A DNA stretch of 64,000 nt from Symbiodinium natans (GCA_905221605.1 CAJNDS010002654.1:202501-266500); one strand, 5' to 3'; positions 51,128-62,088 are shown, counted from the stretch's first letter. Notes: a model not told the origin generated them from the sequence alone. Program-made: numbers and translations.

Positions 51128-52050
51128 TCAAAGCAGTAAGGGAAAGCGAAATGACAAGCAGCTAAGCAACAAAATAAGGCTCTCAATAGTAATTGGTTTT
51201 ACCAGGTTTGTTAAGGAGGAGTTGCCATTGTTTTCTATCATTCGCTGCTGGTGCCATTGATCTAGAAAGTCGAGTAGTGTCCAGATGAACCAACCGTGCG
51301 CAGAGAGAATCTCTTGCACATTCGGAATGCGAAAATAAGTATTGTGTAGATCCATGCTAGAAGGGGGGAGATCCGATTGTATGTACTGCAGTCGATGTGA
51401 TGCCTCGGTGAGGCATGAGGCCGCCCAATGGACTGCGGCAGGCATGTGTGCTGGAAAAAACCACTTGGCTTTCCAACGTATCTGAATGTCGTAATATGTG
51501 TCCCATAAGCTTTAATCGATTCTGGGAGTACAAACGGGAGGGAGGTACAGCCCGTCCCGATTTGTAGGCTAGCTCATGTAGATATTCATTGGAGCAAAGT
51601 GCATCAGAGGGTTCAATGACTTTATGATAATAGGAGGACTTGATCTTGAAGATACGGCGCAAATTTTTATAGCGAATCGAACCCAAATCAAATGAATCAA
51701 TTGAGCATGCGTCAAAGCGGCGCTTTCCACAGTATAAAGGAGAATAGATTGTATTACTTACTGCCTTGTATACCCGCAATTTCCAGGAAGGAGGAAGAAC
51801 ATTAGGACCCGTCAGTTGGCGAGGTGACTTTGAAGCAGCCACTGCCTGCAAAATCCTATACCGTAAGTGTTTGTTGTCAGCGGAAGTGTCATCCACATAG
51901 GCACCCAGATACTTCACCTCCTGGGCCAGGGGGTACCGGTTCCAGACCCGGTTGGTCACCTGTGCAGAACTGGCAGGAGCAAGGTGTACTAGTGGAGGAC
52001 GGGTAGTAAATGCGGCGACACATTCCACATTTCCATTCCACTCCTCAGTC
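51128..52050 (-). mobile_element. 5'-truncated LINE, reverse-transcriptase C-terminal part
   Basis: From 52028 it reads NRYPLAQEVKYLGAYVDDTS, then the thumb and connection: RYRILQAVAASKSPRQLTG, SWKLRVYKAVSNTIYSPLYC, LGSIRYKNLRRIFKIKSSYY, and SRLYSQNRLKLMGHILRHSD. KYLGA.., LY.AV..I..PL.YG and RLK..GHILR are standard for non-LTR retrotransposon polymerases after the catalytic box. The palm with the catalytic Asp pair is missing upstream of about 52050, as in LINEs truncated at the 5' end. Near 51450 the frame shifts (continuation WKAKWFFPAHMPAAVHWAAS down to 51128), so this copy is dead. No poly-A or target duplication was identified. Confidence 0.8.
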
Positions 52051-52606
52051 CTTGCTCATAATTCTCTGCGTGCTCTCAGCCTCAGCAGGATCTCGAGCCC
52101 AGTACTGGTAGTACTAGCACCAGTACCAGCACTAGTAGAAGAAGGTCCAGCGAACCCCCGGGGGAAACGTCCAAAGCAGGCTACTTGGGTAAAGCTTGGC
52201 TTGGCGCAGTCACTCGGTCTGCCGATTGTTTCCTTGCTCCTCACGCAAGTCCCGGATCACAGCGCAATCGATCACAGTGGCTGCAGTACGTTAACAAGCA
52301 CTATGGCGGGTTTGTTGCGAACAGCTAATAGCTCAGCTGCACAAACTGCTGAGCTCGACCTACGTTTAAAGGTCTGCAACTTTTGAGTTGTCCTCAATAA
52401 TGCTTGCTGCAAAATGCCACCTACGCAACGCACGAAGCGAGGGGACATGTCTCTACAGGGGAGGCCCAGAATTGCTTCGATTTTTCGACTCTAGATTTGG
52501 AGTCGCGCAAACTGGCAAACATGTACAGTACAGGAACGACTTGGTCTCCTAGGACTTGCTGTGAAAATCAAGGCCCAAATAACAATCTCGAACCAACGAT
52601 TTTGGC
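52051..52606. other. No gene recognised
   Basis: Between the LINE and the tandem repeat. It contains AGTACTGGTAGTACTAGCAC.. words at 52100-52140 and nothing else of note. Confidence 0.5.
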
Positions 52607-52782
52607 CTGATGTGGCCTCAAACCCCACACGGTCTTCCTGAAGTTTTGTGGCCTGTTGTGGCCTGACGTGGCCTGAAAACCAAACGTTTGTGGGTTGTTG
52701 TGGCCTGATGTGGCCTCAAGAACACACGTTTATGGCCTGTTGTGGCCTGATGTGGCCTCAAACACGAGTTTGTGGCCTGTTG
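52607..52782. repeat. Tandem repeat, about 45-50 bp unit, four copies
   Basis: Unit TGGCCTGATGTGGCCTCAAA, then A-rich CACACGTTT, then GTGGCCTGTTG. It ends immediately before the methyltransferase reading frame. Confidence 0.85.
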
Positions 52783-52951
52783 TGAGTCTGCTGGAGACAC
52801 AGGGCGAGGTCGCCGGGCTTCCGGAGCTGTTTAGCGGCACGGGGTCGTTTGGACGTGCCTTCGAGGCCCGTGGCTGGGAGGTAACGAGTCTTACAGCAAT
52901 CCAAAGCCAGCCCAACCATCTGCTCTCACATCCTGCAATGGAACTGCAAGG
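52783..52951 (+). pseudogene. Cytosine-5 methyltransferase, N-terminal half, interrupted
   Basis: Reads VAGLPELFSGTGSFGRAFEA then RGWEVTSL, with the motif I FSGTG that binds S-adenosylmethionine. Further on, another frame gives KASPTICSHILQWNCK up to the edge of the inserted element at 52951. A small deletion before KASPT therefore breaks the frame. The rest of the gene continues at 62543. This resembles the DNMTs carried by dinoflagellate retroelements, but no polymerase is attached here. Confidence 0.7.
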
Positions 52952-53137
52952 TTCACTGCTAGTTCAAGCCACACTACCAAAGCCACTATCCAGCCCTAAG
53001 AAACTCCAGGCCAAGCGAGCACCTACCACAAGCCCTCACTCCTTTCCTTTTGACTTTGCCGGAAACGCAGCTCCGAGTTCGAAGCACAATGCAAAGCAGA
53101 CGAATTGCGCCAAAGCTGAGAATCCGAGCGTACCACC
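52951..53137 (-). repeat. Split direct repeat B2 of the 9.6-kb element
   Basis: Starts GTTCACTGCTAGTTCAAGCC and matches 53632-53818 across 187 bp. Outer terminal copy. Confidence 0.92.
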
Positions 53138-53505
53138 GCTCAGATTTCAAGGCACAACGCAAAGCAGATGATGCGTACTAAGGCTGAAGCACAAATGACC
53201 ATACGATCACCAAACGAGTAAAAAGCATACCAAAACAAGGAAAAGGAATATCACTGCGCATCTGGTGAAACTGTGTGAAACGACGTAAGCGCCAGCTGTA
53301 GCCAGCTCCAGCTGTGAAAAGACAAGAGTCCCCTTCTGAAATTTGAAGGTTGACCAGGCTGACGGCTCTAAAGAAAAGCAACGCGAGTATGGACAATGTC
53401 CCAAAACAGAACGCACGCACAGCTGTGACACGGGGCTGTACGAAGGTCCAGAGACCCGTCCCAAAACTGAAGGAATGTGTCTTCAGAATGGGAGTGGTGG
53501 GTGGG

Positions 53506-53632
53506 ATCGAAAAAGCAAAGCTACCAAGCGATGCATGCAAGCTTCACAATTTGGTGTGTGGCTTGAACCAAAGGCAACAAAGTACGGTGATCTTTCACAA
53601 CAGTAAACAGACATGAGTAAACACATGAACCG
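53506..53632 (-). repeat. Split direct repeat A2 of the 9.6-kb element
   Basis: Matches 62416-62542 across 127 bp (ATCGAAAAAGCAAAGCTACC.. to ..ACATGAACCG). Confidence 0.92.
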
Positions 53633-53818
53633 TTCACTGCTAGTTCAAGCCACACTACCAAAGCCACTATCCAGCCCTAAGAAACTCCAGGCCAAGCGAG
53701 CACCTACCACAAGCCCTCACTCCTTTCCTTTTGACTTTGCCGGAAACGCAGCTCCGAGTTCGAAGCACAATGCAAAGCAGACGAATTGCGCCAAAGCTGA
53801 GAATCCGAGCGTACCACC
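53632..53818 (-). repeat. Split direct repeat B1 of the 9.6-kb element
   Basis: Internal copy of B, sharing the junction base G with A2. Confidence 0.92.
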
Positions 53819-54066
53819 AAATTAACGCTGGCAAAGTCAAAGCTCGCACCGAACAGCCCAATTTTTAAAGTGAGCGAAGACGTGCCAGGCATGCCCCCCA
53901 GTTCACTGGGATGGCTCAAGCAAAGTAGTATCATGTAGCTCAAGCCACGCCAGGGTGCCAGGTGCAAAGCCAAAAACCAAACCTGCTCTGGAGAAAGCCG
54001 GCCGTATTGCAGAAAGGTGCGTCGCAACGCGACCCCCGACAAGGGTGTAGTGGACGAAGGTCATGG

Positions 54067-54414
54067 CTAGGGTCGGTTGCCCAACTGTCGAAGCATGGAG
54101 CAGAATAAAGATCCCGTGCCTTGGATAACTGCGCATAAAGAGGCCTGGACCTCCGCCAGACGACTGTTGCAGAGCTCGAGGTCGGCCTCCATATCAGACA
54201 ACCGCACTGTGTGCCCACTGGACGACTGCTCCAGAGTGAGGATACGTGTGAGTAGCCCCTCTGTAGTCAGATGAGCTCCCGACAGGTCCCCTTGCAGAAT
54301 GGCAACCTGATGCCTGAGACGGGAGACTTCCTCCCTCAGAAAAGCCACCTCGTCGGGGCGGTCCATGTGCCCGACCCGCGGACAGATATACGCGGCTGTT
54401 GGATCCCCACTCAA
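54067..54414 (-). CDS. Element ORF5: coiled-coil protein
   Basis: 115 codons from Met to stop: MSGDPTAAYICPRVGHMDRP then DEVAFLREEVSRLRHQVAIL then QGDLSGAHLTTEGLLTRILT and more heptads (LSDMEADLELCNSRLAEVQA). Hydrophobic residues at a/d positions run over about residues 23-95, so it should dimerise through a coiled coil. No nucleic-acid-binding motif seen. It is the last ORF before B1. It could also be a terminal exon of a spliced element transcript. Confidence 0.6.
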   Translation of the reverse strand: MSGDPTAAYICPRVGHMDRPDEVAFLREEVSRLRHQVAILQGDLSGAHLTTEGLLTRILTLEQSSSGHTVRLSDMEADLELCNSRLAEVQASLCAVIQGTGSLFCSMLRQLGNRP

Positions 54415-54429
54415 AGTGATGTACTAAAC

Positions 54430-55735
54430 AGGTATGCAAAGGGTTCCATGTTTAAATGCAAAGTAACAAACGAGGTCTCTACAGCTCTCTTGAGAGCCAC
54501 GAGGGCCAGGGGCCGTGCGAGGGAAAAGGCTGTGCTGTGACTCTGCGCGCTGTTCACTGGATCGTCCTGCAGCACGAGAGACAGGTTGACTGTCACCGCA
54601 AAGGCAGGGAAACACCCCGAGAAAAGCATTGCAGTCGCTCATTTGCTCTCAAAGGACGATGCTGCGGATCTGAACCACGAGCGCGCATGACTCCTGACAT
54701 GGTTGCACGCAGGAGCCCCGAAACCAGTGCAGAGAAACCTGTCCCAACCCTCCGGAACAGCAGGTGTGTAAAGAGTCCTGAGGTTTATGGACATTGCCTA
54801 AAACAAGAGCGAAAAAGCTCGCACGTAGGAATTCTTTCGTGCCGGCATGGCGAGCCTCCCCGCAAAGAATGGACGCATCCATAGAGAAGCCATGCAAAGC
54901 CTGCCACAGAGAGTCGAAGACTAGGGTGAGTGCGGGGCCGGGGCGGATGCTCACACCGAATACCCAAACAAGCACGGAGCCATCCTCCTGCCAAAAGTGC
55001 GCTAGCCCCCACGGATCGTAAGATCAAGTCCTCCGCAGAAAGGGCCAAAGCGCAGGAATGCGGTGACCGAAGGACTTGATTGAACGTGTGTCAACGCCCG
55101 GAGAGTTGCGAGAGGCTTTTGTACCGGCAGGGCTAAGAGCCGGCCTGCCTCCCTGACAGGAGAAAGCGGGGACAATGTCCCGATCCAGCTGCCAGTAAAG
55201 CAATCAAGCAAAAGTGAAGTACAGCAAAATGCCGAGCCTGCAGAAGCGAAAGGGGGGCGATGCTCCCGCAACTTTGGCGGCGGGAATCAGCCCAAGCCTG
55301 AGCGAACAGAACCAAAGAGGGATCAAACCATGAAGATCCAAGAAAGCTCAGTAAAAGGGCAAGCGCAGATGGCGACAGCCCACATCAATGAAACCTACGT
55401 TGCTGCAGGCATTTCTCCACCGCGGGCACCAAAGTCGGCCGACTGCCTGAGAACGTGAGGCCTGCTCGACAAATGCCAAAGAAAAACATAACGGGGAGGT
55501 CCTTGGTGCGAGAAGGCATGACATAAAGGGCCAGATGTCGGCTGCACGATCTCACGGTGTAAGCCCAGAAGGACTAGCCCAGGCGCAAAAGCACAGAATG
55601 CTTATGGAATAGTGAAACAGCACAAGTGACAAGGCATAAGTACACTGGCTGTCTGAAAGCCAGGTCTTGGCACCCGAAGCGCCGTAAAGCACATGTATGT
55701 TCACCGTGACAAAAGATGCGTAACAAAGCACGCAT
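54430..55735. other. Element spacer, no ORF assigned
   Basis: Leu, Phe and Cys-rich open frames on minus come from GCTTTGC-like words and are not convincing. Confidence 0.5.
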
Positions 55736-55740
55736 AGGGC

Positions 55741-56061
55741 TCACCCCTGCGATTTGTCGGGTGCTTCGGCGGGAGGAAGCTCCTCTGACTCAGACTCCGA
55801 GGACATTTCGGCCAAGTTGTGGACAAAAAGAGCCCGCTCTTCAGGATGCTGAGCCAAAGCGTCCAGGAGGGTCTTGACTAAGTCGTTCTCGAGGCGGATG
55901 ACACTCCAGCGCGCCTTCCAGTTGTGTGCCAGGATTTGCCTAGCGGAAGCAAAGGACCGATCCTTGGTCAAAGCCGTCCAAAGTGGCCCAGCCGCTGCAT
56001 TGTGGATCTGGTGAAAACGCGCGTCCGACATAGGCACGTCCTGCGACGACATAAGTGGCAA
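55741..56061 (-). CDS. Element ORF4: small helical protein, acidic tail
   Basis: 106 codons: MPLMSSQDVPMSDARFHQIH then NAAAGPLWTALTKDRSFASA then RQILAHNWKARWSVIRLEND then LVKTLLDALAQHPEERALFV, ending SSESESEELPPAEAPDKSQG. Helical with a basic Trp-containing centre and an acidic end. The Met at 56031 (second in frame) is also possible. No family was recognised. Confidence 0.55.
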   Translation of the reverse strand: MPLMSSQDVPMSDARFHQIHNAAAGPLWTALTKDRSFASARQILAHNWKARWSVIRLENDLVKTLLDALAQHPEERALFVHNLAEMSSESESEELPPAEAPDKSQG

Positions 56062-56069
56062 AGCTGGAA

Positions 56070-57870
56070 GAGTGTTCCTCCGTTCCCTCGGCAGGAACGC
56101 CGAAAATCACCTGGGAGAGTCGCAAATGGAAGAGACGCCACCACAGTCTTTGATCCCAAAAGCTCGAGGAAAGAGCACAGCCGCAAGCGACTTCCCATAG
56201 GCTCTGCAGGTGGGGCAAGCTCCGCCGAAGGTTAAAGAAAACAAGAGCGGGTAATCAAATGCCCCAATGCGACGCACTGAACCCTGGGGTGTGAAGGTCG
56301 AGAACTGGCAGAGCTGCTCTGAGCCATGGACGCACTGAGAACAGCTCCGCGACAAGCCGTCTCGGTGGCGGTGAGAGGTGGCCGGGGCCGAGACCTGTGA
56401 AAGAAAGGAATCGTCACTGAATGGACAGCTGACCTTACCAGTTCAAGACCCTGGGCCCGAGAAGCTAAAAAGGGGAAACCACAAGGAAAGAGCTAACATG
56501 AGTGCCCAGCGGTGCCGGCTCCGCGAAGATGAAATACCAATGCCCCGTGCTCTACTGATCTGCAAGGGTTCACAGACGCTTGATATGCACTGGCACTCTG
56601 AGCCACGGACGCATTAAGAAAAAGTTCCAAGAGTCAGGGGGACCGATGGCCTTGAATTGCACACGAAGCCTAAATGCAACCGTAAGGGACCCCATGAACC
56701 CTGGCAGAGTATGCAGGCCAACGCGGATTTGAAGCTGAAGAGCCGAGGCCTTGCAGAGGAGCTGAGTGCGATTACAGTCTCAAGGAGAAAGACTCTCCAA
56801 GAATGAAGAGCGGAAAAAGGGGCCAGACTTCGTTGAGGCACGCACTTCGCGGGGTCGAAGCAACTCCCAGGGCATGAAAGGCAAGTCTAGGTGGTCCGGA
56901 TCAACCAGAGAAGGACTCCGGAACCCAGAACACCCAACCGGTTGGTGCGCCGCTTGGCATGAAAGAAAGCCAGCATGCAGGCCTATTGACAGGTCCAACA
57001 TTCCTGTGAGAGGCAGCGGACAGAAAATGCCCCAGGCTCAGAACACCCAGACCAAGCAAACATAACGAAGCGGCCTGCCGGGTTGCTCACCCCCACGGGC
57101 GGGATTAGAGCATCAGCATGCCGAGCCGGAAACCTCCGGGAAAAAGCAAGGGCTGGCGGTGGGAGAGGGTGGCTTTGGGAAAAGGATCCGTTGAAGCACG
57201 ATGAGGTGTTGCGCACCGTCGCACAAGGGAACCCCATTAAGGAAAACACAGCTGCCCCAAATGTTTATTTGTATACAAAAAGCGAGCTTGACGCGAAGCC
57301 ATAAAGAAGTGAGGAAGTGAAGCCTGGGCAGTCGCCGTAAAATACCTAGATCAAACCCGCCTAAGGTAGGCTGGCTCCTAGGTTGGTCTGAGGCAAACAT
57401 CCACCTCCCAGGGCGGACGGACCTGGAAGGTGCAAGCCCAGGCTGTGATCTCGCACTGCTGTGTAGGCAAAAGTGAAGCACTCCAAACAAGCACAGTACA
57501 GATAGAAGCACGTGACGTGCACAAGGGGCCGAAAAACCAGTGTAGAGACGATAACGCTGGGCCAAGGAAAAGACCGAAATATTCTGAGAGGCGCGCCTGG
57601 AAAAATGTGAGGAGCGACCACAGCCAGACCTGGGTGCGAGAGCATGTCTGAGGGAAAGTACCCGACAGCGAAAAGTGAACAAAGCTCCGAAACCGCACGC
57701 AAGCCTGATTTTTATCGGCACGCTCCGATGCCAATCGCCCTCAAGCAGCCTAAAGCTCACTGGGGGAAAATGCGGCGAGATACAGCCAACAACACTCTAT
57801 GTACTGTGCCCCGCCAAAACGGGCAAAGCCAAAGTAAAGTAGGGCAAAATAAGAGCCAAATGCTGGTGTA
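56070..57870. other. Element spacer, no ORF assigned
   Basis: Contains several CTCTGAG(T/C)G words also seen elsewhere in the element. The 215-codon minus frame at 57113-57760 looks like an artefact (Leu/Phe/His-rich, no domain). Confidence 0.5.
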
Positions 57871-57879
57871 AGGGCTTTC

Positions 57880-58680
57880 TCAGGGTTGCCCTTGTGCCCT
57901 CCTGAAAGCTTTGTAACAAATGCTACAGCGGTGCCGATGAGGCAAATCCTTGCGTGTAAGAACGACCCCGCAATGGCCAGCACCGCAGTCTTGACACGTG
58001 GAGCGGCAGTAAATCTGTTGGACAATTACCGTCTCGTTGTGCTGGCTGAGCGGGAAAGCGTCCGGACCCATGCCGGTAGCCACAGGTGGCGCAGTGCCCA
58101 AAGGAGGAGCCGGCGGCGGCTGGGGTCGGTCGGCCTGCGACACCCAAAGCCAAAGCCATTGGCCAATGTTCCAGCCATGGCCAGCCTCCTTGGCGCGCTG
58201 AAGTAGAGTCTCAAAGGCCGAATCCTGCTCCATCCAAAAGCGAAGCCAGTCATCCTCCTTCCATCCGCCGGCACCATCGAAAGAAGCGGCCTCTTCCAAC
58301 CATGCATGTGCACGGAGAAGATCAGCAGGGGCCAGTCCAAGGGAGCGGTGGCCATTAGGAAAATGCGGCCAATTGCTGTCCAAAGCCGGCCGCGACGGCG
58401 CGGCTTGGGAAGCTGCTAGGCCCGGGTTCAGGGAGGCTTTTTCCATGTCTTCGACCCAATGAAAAGCCCAATCGCCAGAGCTAAAGCCAAAGACGGTATC
58501 CATCTTCTCCGCAGCCTCCGTCAAAGGCGCAAAGGCTGGCGTAGACGAAAGCCAGTGCCACAGCCATTGCGTTGGTGAGAAACCGCTCGTCGCCGGCATG
58601 TGGCGCGTGTCTTCCAGCCAGGACACCGCCTTGTTCACATCAGCTTCTGCAAGGCCCAAGAAAATGTCAGTATTGGCCAT
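57880..58680 (-). CDS. Element ORF3: Trp-rich tandem-repeat protein with Cys/His cluster
   Basis: 266 codons with a clear start MANTDIFLGLAEADVNKAVS. Two repeats of about 70 residues (about 10-80 and 117-183) share A-D-x3-A-x2-WLE, then GF/GW..(S/E)xxW...W, AF..L...A, and G(F/W)..G.W...WV. A Pro-rich linker (185-205) leads to a C-terminal cluster: C225, C229, C232, C237, H248, H250, C252, C255 (CRSTCQDCGAGHC.. and HRHRCSICYKAF), probably zinc-binding. This is the best-formed ORF in the element and would suit a Gag-like or nucleic-acid-binding role by analogy only. I know no family with this repeat. Confidence 0.7.
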   Translation of the reverse strand: MANTDIFLGLAEADVNKAVSWLEDTRHMPATSGFSPTQWLWHWLSSTPAFAPLTEAAEKMDTVFGFSSGDWAFHWVEDMEKASLNPGLAASQAAPSRPALDSNWPHFPNGHRSLGLAPADLLRAHAWLEEAASFDGAGGWKEDDWLRFWMEQDSAFETLLQRAKEAGHGWNIGQWLWLWVSQADRPQPPPAPPLGTAPPVATGMGPDAFPLSQHNETVIVQQIYCRSTCQDCGAGHCGVVLTRKDLPHRHRCSICYKAFRRAQGQP

Positions 58681-58689
58681 TGCCAGCGA

Positions 58690-60555
58690 TAAGCGAAGGT
58701 GGGCAAAGCCACCGAAGCAAAAGACAACACCGTGTCAAAGATGGGAAGGCTAAAGCAAAGCCCAAAAGCTCTGAGGTAAAGCAACGAAATGATGATGCAC
58801 AAGCTCTGAGTGCCGAAGCGAAGCACTGAATGCTGTGTAGTTATTACACACGACATTCACCGGCCGTTCTGAATCTCTGAGTGCGAGGCCAAGGGAAAAA
58901 GCTCTGCAATCCCAATCTACCCCCCCAGGAGGTAGGAGCCAAAAGCTGTGCCGATGCGAGTAAGCACTGAAGCTCCGATTCAAGCACCGACTAAAAATGC
59001 AAGGTAGACAAAGCCAAAGGCAAAGTGATTCAAGACTACCCGAAGTCGAGACTCCTTTTGCTGAGACTCGCGGCAAAGACATGGTCCGAATTCAAAGGCA
59101 GAAGCCACTGCCAAACCAGGCCTGCTTCGACTGCAGAGGCAAAGTTGAAATTGCCCAAGAGGAGTGACCAAAAGGGAACGGATGCGGGACCGGTTGATGC
59201 TGTTGGCATGCGTATGAAAGGCATGTCCGCAACAAAGAATGCAAAGTTAATATGATAAAGGCCTCTCGATAGAGGGTCTCCTTGTAGCTCGAGCCATGCG
59301 AAGCCTTGCAAAAGGGGGAGCTGGCATGCGTAATGCATGAGCTGGAGTGAGACCCGCAAAATGCCATACGGGGACGTGATTGCAAAGTCCGGGATAACTG
59401 CAGGACTTCTGAAGGATTGAACGGCATTTGACAAAACGGGGCGCTGAACGTGAAGAGGCGGTCTGGTAGAGCCCCTTCGGAGACCAAGCCAAAAGCGACG
59501 CAAGGCAGACCTGAACGGCTCGATTAAAGATCGCACTGTTGGGATTCTGATGCCAAGAGGGAGAAAACCAAAGCCGCAGAGATGCATCCCCCCAAAGTCT
59601 TAGAGGGTCGCGAAACTCTGAATCGCAAGCTTTGCCTGAGTAGCGCAGCTGATGGTGTGCGACGCCCTAAAGAAAGCCCACCCAGGCCGAGAGGCACCCC
59701 CCCCTTTTAAGTTCAGGATGGCGGGCAGAGGGCACTGAGATGATGCCAGGAAAGTAATAGCGCTAAGTGCAAAGCGGGACGGAGTCGACCTCCCAGGGCT
59801 CCCAGAGCCTGAATAGGAAATTGGTGGAGTCCGCTCTGAGTGGCGAAGCCAGGAACTGAAACGGGCCAATTATCAAAGGCCTTCAGCCACGAAGAAGCAC
59901 GGGAGGGACCTATCGGTTCCAAAGCTCGGAAGCAGCAACAAAGAAAAGCAATGAACTTATGATACATGCGTGAGGGCACTAGGCATGCAAAGGCAAGAAA
60001 GCTCTTCAAATCTAGAAAACCCCGAAGGTATGCCCGGCAAGCAAACGCTCTGAGTGCCAAGCCGAATGGGGATGATCTCCCAGAACCCCCCTGGGGCCTG
60101 AAGCGAAAGCAAAAGGAGCCCGCTCTGAGAGGCAAAATATTGAACTGCAAAGAGCAGATATACCGAAGCTCGGAGACACCGCTCCTGCAAAGCACTAAAG
60201 TGAACATACAAACGCCAAAGCCTGCAGTAGCACACCGCGCACAGTACGAAGAAGTCAAAATGAAGGCGAAGATGGTTGCCTGAGCTCAATGCAAAGCAAG
60301 CGAAATGTCCACAGGAGGGGAACAAACGCGGATAGGGAAGGTGAGAACTTGGCATAGGCTCCCTCCCACAAAATCATGAGACCTTTTTATGACCGGCCGG
60401 GTTGTGGGTGAAAAAGCAGCCAAACGCCACAAGCTGAGTCGAGGATGAAAAGGCTCCGCGACACAAGCACACTATTCACAAAGAACCACGAAGGTTTGAT
60501 ACAAGGAAAAGGCCAATGGTGCGTCACGGTCAAGTGCCAGGACATTCCTGACTGC
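58690..60555. repeat. Element spacer with internal degenerate repeats
   Basis: 59780-59900 and 60080-60200 are related (both run CTCCCAG.., AGCCTGAA.., GCTCTGAGTGGC/GCTCTGAGAGGC). Words such as CTCTGAGTGCCGAAGC recur at 58805, 59835, 60048 and 60121. AAAGCC/GCAAAGC words are very frequent. Long minus-strand frames here are Leu/Phe/Ala-rich artefacts of these words. Confidence 0.5.
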
Positions 60556-60562
60556 CGAGAAA

Positions 60563-61273
60563 TCAGCTGGGCTGATCCTCGGTGGCTTCGTCCTCCAGCA
60601 CTGCGGGTGTGGTCGGGGACCCAGGAGATGCTGTCGTGGGTGGTGGCCCAGCGCTCTTCGGCAATGCTGGAGGTGACTCAAGACCCATGAAGGAAGCCGT
60701 CGCCGATGGAAGGGTCGGAGTTGAAGGGTGAGGGACTGCATACACGCCAAAAGGCAACTGTACGGTAGCAAAGCCATCAACGTATATGAGAGGCAAAGTA
60801 ACTGCAGCCGGTCGTGGGGGCGGAGGGCCAGAGGGTCCTGCAGAACCAGGAGCGCTTAGTGCAGAGGTAGCTAAGCCAATGGAAGCTCCCGGCGTGGACG
60901 CCGCGGGGTGTGTCAGCGCAGTGAAAAATCCAGGTGGGCCAGAAGGAATGTCCGAGGCACCGCCGCAGCTGGAAGTGGGACGGGGAGTGGTACCCGACGA
61001 AGGCCCACCACCTGTCGACCTGGCTCGAAGACTCTCCATTCCTCGGCGCAAAGCCAAAGCAGTTCTGGACGAGGGCGTAGGCGAAACAGATCCCGCTTTG
61101 GATCTGACCAAAGTGCTGTCCCCCGTAGGGGGGGGGGCCGCCCGGTGGGGACGGGACCTCCTCCGTCTCAGAGCTGGCGTCCCGCACGCGGGGCTTAGGC
61201 GTATTCCAGCAAAGCGGCCCCGTCTCAAAATCGAAGCAGGGGGTTTTGCAGCTGGACGTTTGTGCCCCGGCAT
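60563..61273 (-). CDS. Element ORF2: Pro/Ser/Arg-rich protein
   Basis: 236 codons if started at MPGHKRPAAKPPASILRRGR (61273); the frame is open further upstream without a better start. A basic N-terminal third (GTPALRRRRSRPHRAAPP..) precedes a Pro/Ser/Thr/Gly-rich middle and a short ordered patch LPLIYVDGFATVQLPFGVYA, ending EDEATEDQPS. Likely disordered and nucleic-acid-binding by charge; position near the 5' end suits a Gag-like protein. The antisense strand is also open, a GC effect. Confidence 0.5.
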   Translation of the reverse strand: MPGHKRPAAKPPASILRRGRFAGIRLSPACGTPALRRRRSRPHRAAPPPTGDSTLVRSKAGSVSPTPSSRTALALRRGMESLRARSTGGGPSSGTTPRPTSSCGGASDIPSGPPGFFTALTHPAASTPGASIGLATSALSAPGSAGPSGPPPPRPAAVTLPLIYVDGFATVQLPFGVYAVPHPSTPTLPSATASFMGLESPPALPKSAGPPPTTASPGSPTTPAVLEDEATEDQPS

Positions 61274-61279
61274 AACCAA

Positions 61280-62080
61280 ATGGGGATACCAAAAAGAAAA
61301 AGAGTATACAACAAACGTTAGAAAGCAAGATCCAAGTGGGCGACCTCTTGAGAGGAAGCTGCGGGCCACACAGTAGAACGGCATGCGATTGTGCTCCAAC
61401 GCAGAAAGGCAGACAAAGCAAAAGGCAGATATCATCACCCCGAGGTCCCTGCTCTGCCAAGCAAAGGCCGAAATGTCGGAAGCTCTGAGTGAGGAGACGC
61501 GCCCAGCACCTGCAGTTGTACACAAAGGACAAAGCACAGACCGAGCTAGGTCCCTAGCAGAAGCGCAACGGAAAACGGCATATGCCTAGCCAAGTGTGGT
61601 TTGCAAAGCCAGGGCAGTGCCCTGCAGAAGAAGGCAGAACGGAATCCTTGTGCTACCGTCGACGCTGAAACAGCTCACATGCTCGCATCGCAGCGAGCTC
61701 AAGCCCAGCATGCCTGTTCAGCCATGGCCGTAAGTTGTCAGAGGTGTGCAAAGCATACACCACTGAGCTTGAATCGCCAGAACCAATGCAGCAGTAAACA
61801 AGAAATTGCAAGTTAGTGTGTCATGTGCACAATAGGGCAAGCAGCTGGCTAATGAGCGGGCTTTTGCACTGCGCACCATTTGACTGCAAGGCTCATGAAG
61901 CAAGTCACGCATGGGGCACGCGTCAGCCGAAAAACCCGCGCAAAATGTCCAAAGGAAACTGCTTCAAGAGGAGCCAAAGCCTGGCATGAGGGAGCACGGG
62001 TCCTGAGCGGGCGCGCCAGGAGTAGGAGCTTCCAAGCACCCTGCTGGAAACAAGTGCACTGAATGGCGTGGAAAGGCAAA
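61280..62080. other. Element spacer, no ORF assigned
   Basis: Short unconvincing frames on both strands. Confidence 0.5.
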
Positions 62081-62088
62081 GGGCGCCC

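Noticed and set aside
59036-60258. Minus-strand frames of 130-183 codons in the 9.6-kb element
   Set aside because: Their composition (Leu, Phe, Cys, Ala, Arg) reflects the GCTTTGC/CAAAGC word repeats. No start context, motif or repeat structure supports them.
60786-61376. 196-codon plus-strand ORF
   Set aside because: Antisense of element ORF2 in GC-rich, Pro-rich sequence. It was the weaker choice, because the minus strand agrees with the strand of the other element ORFs.
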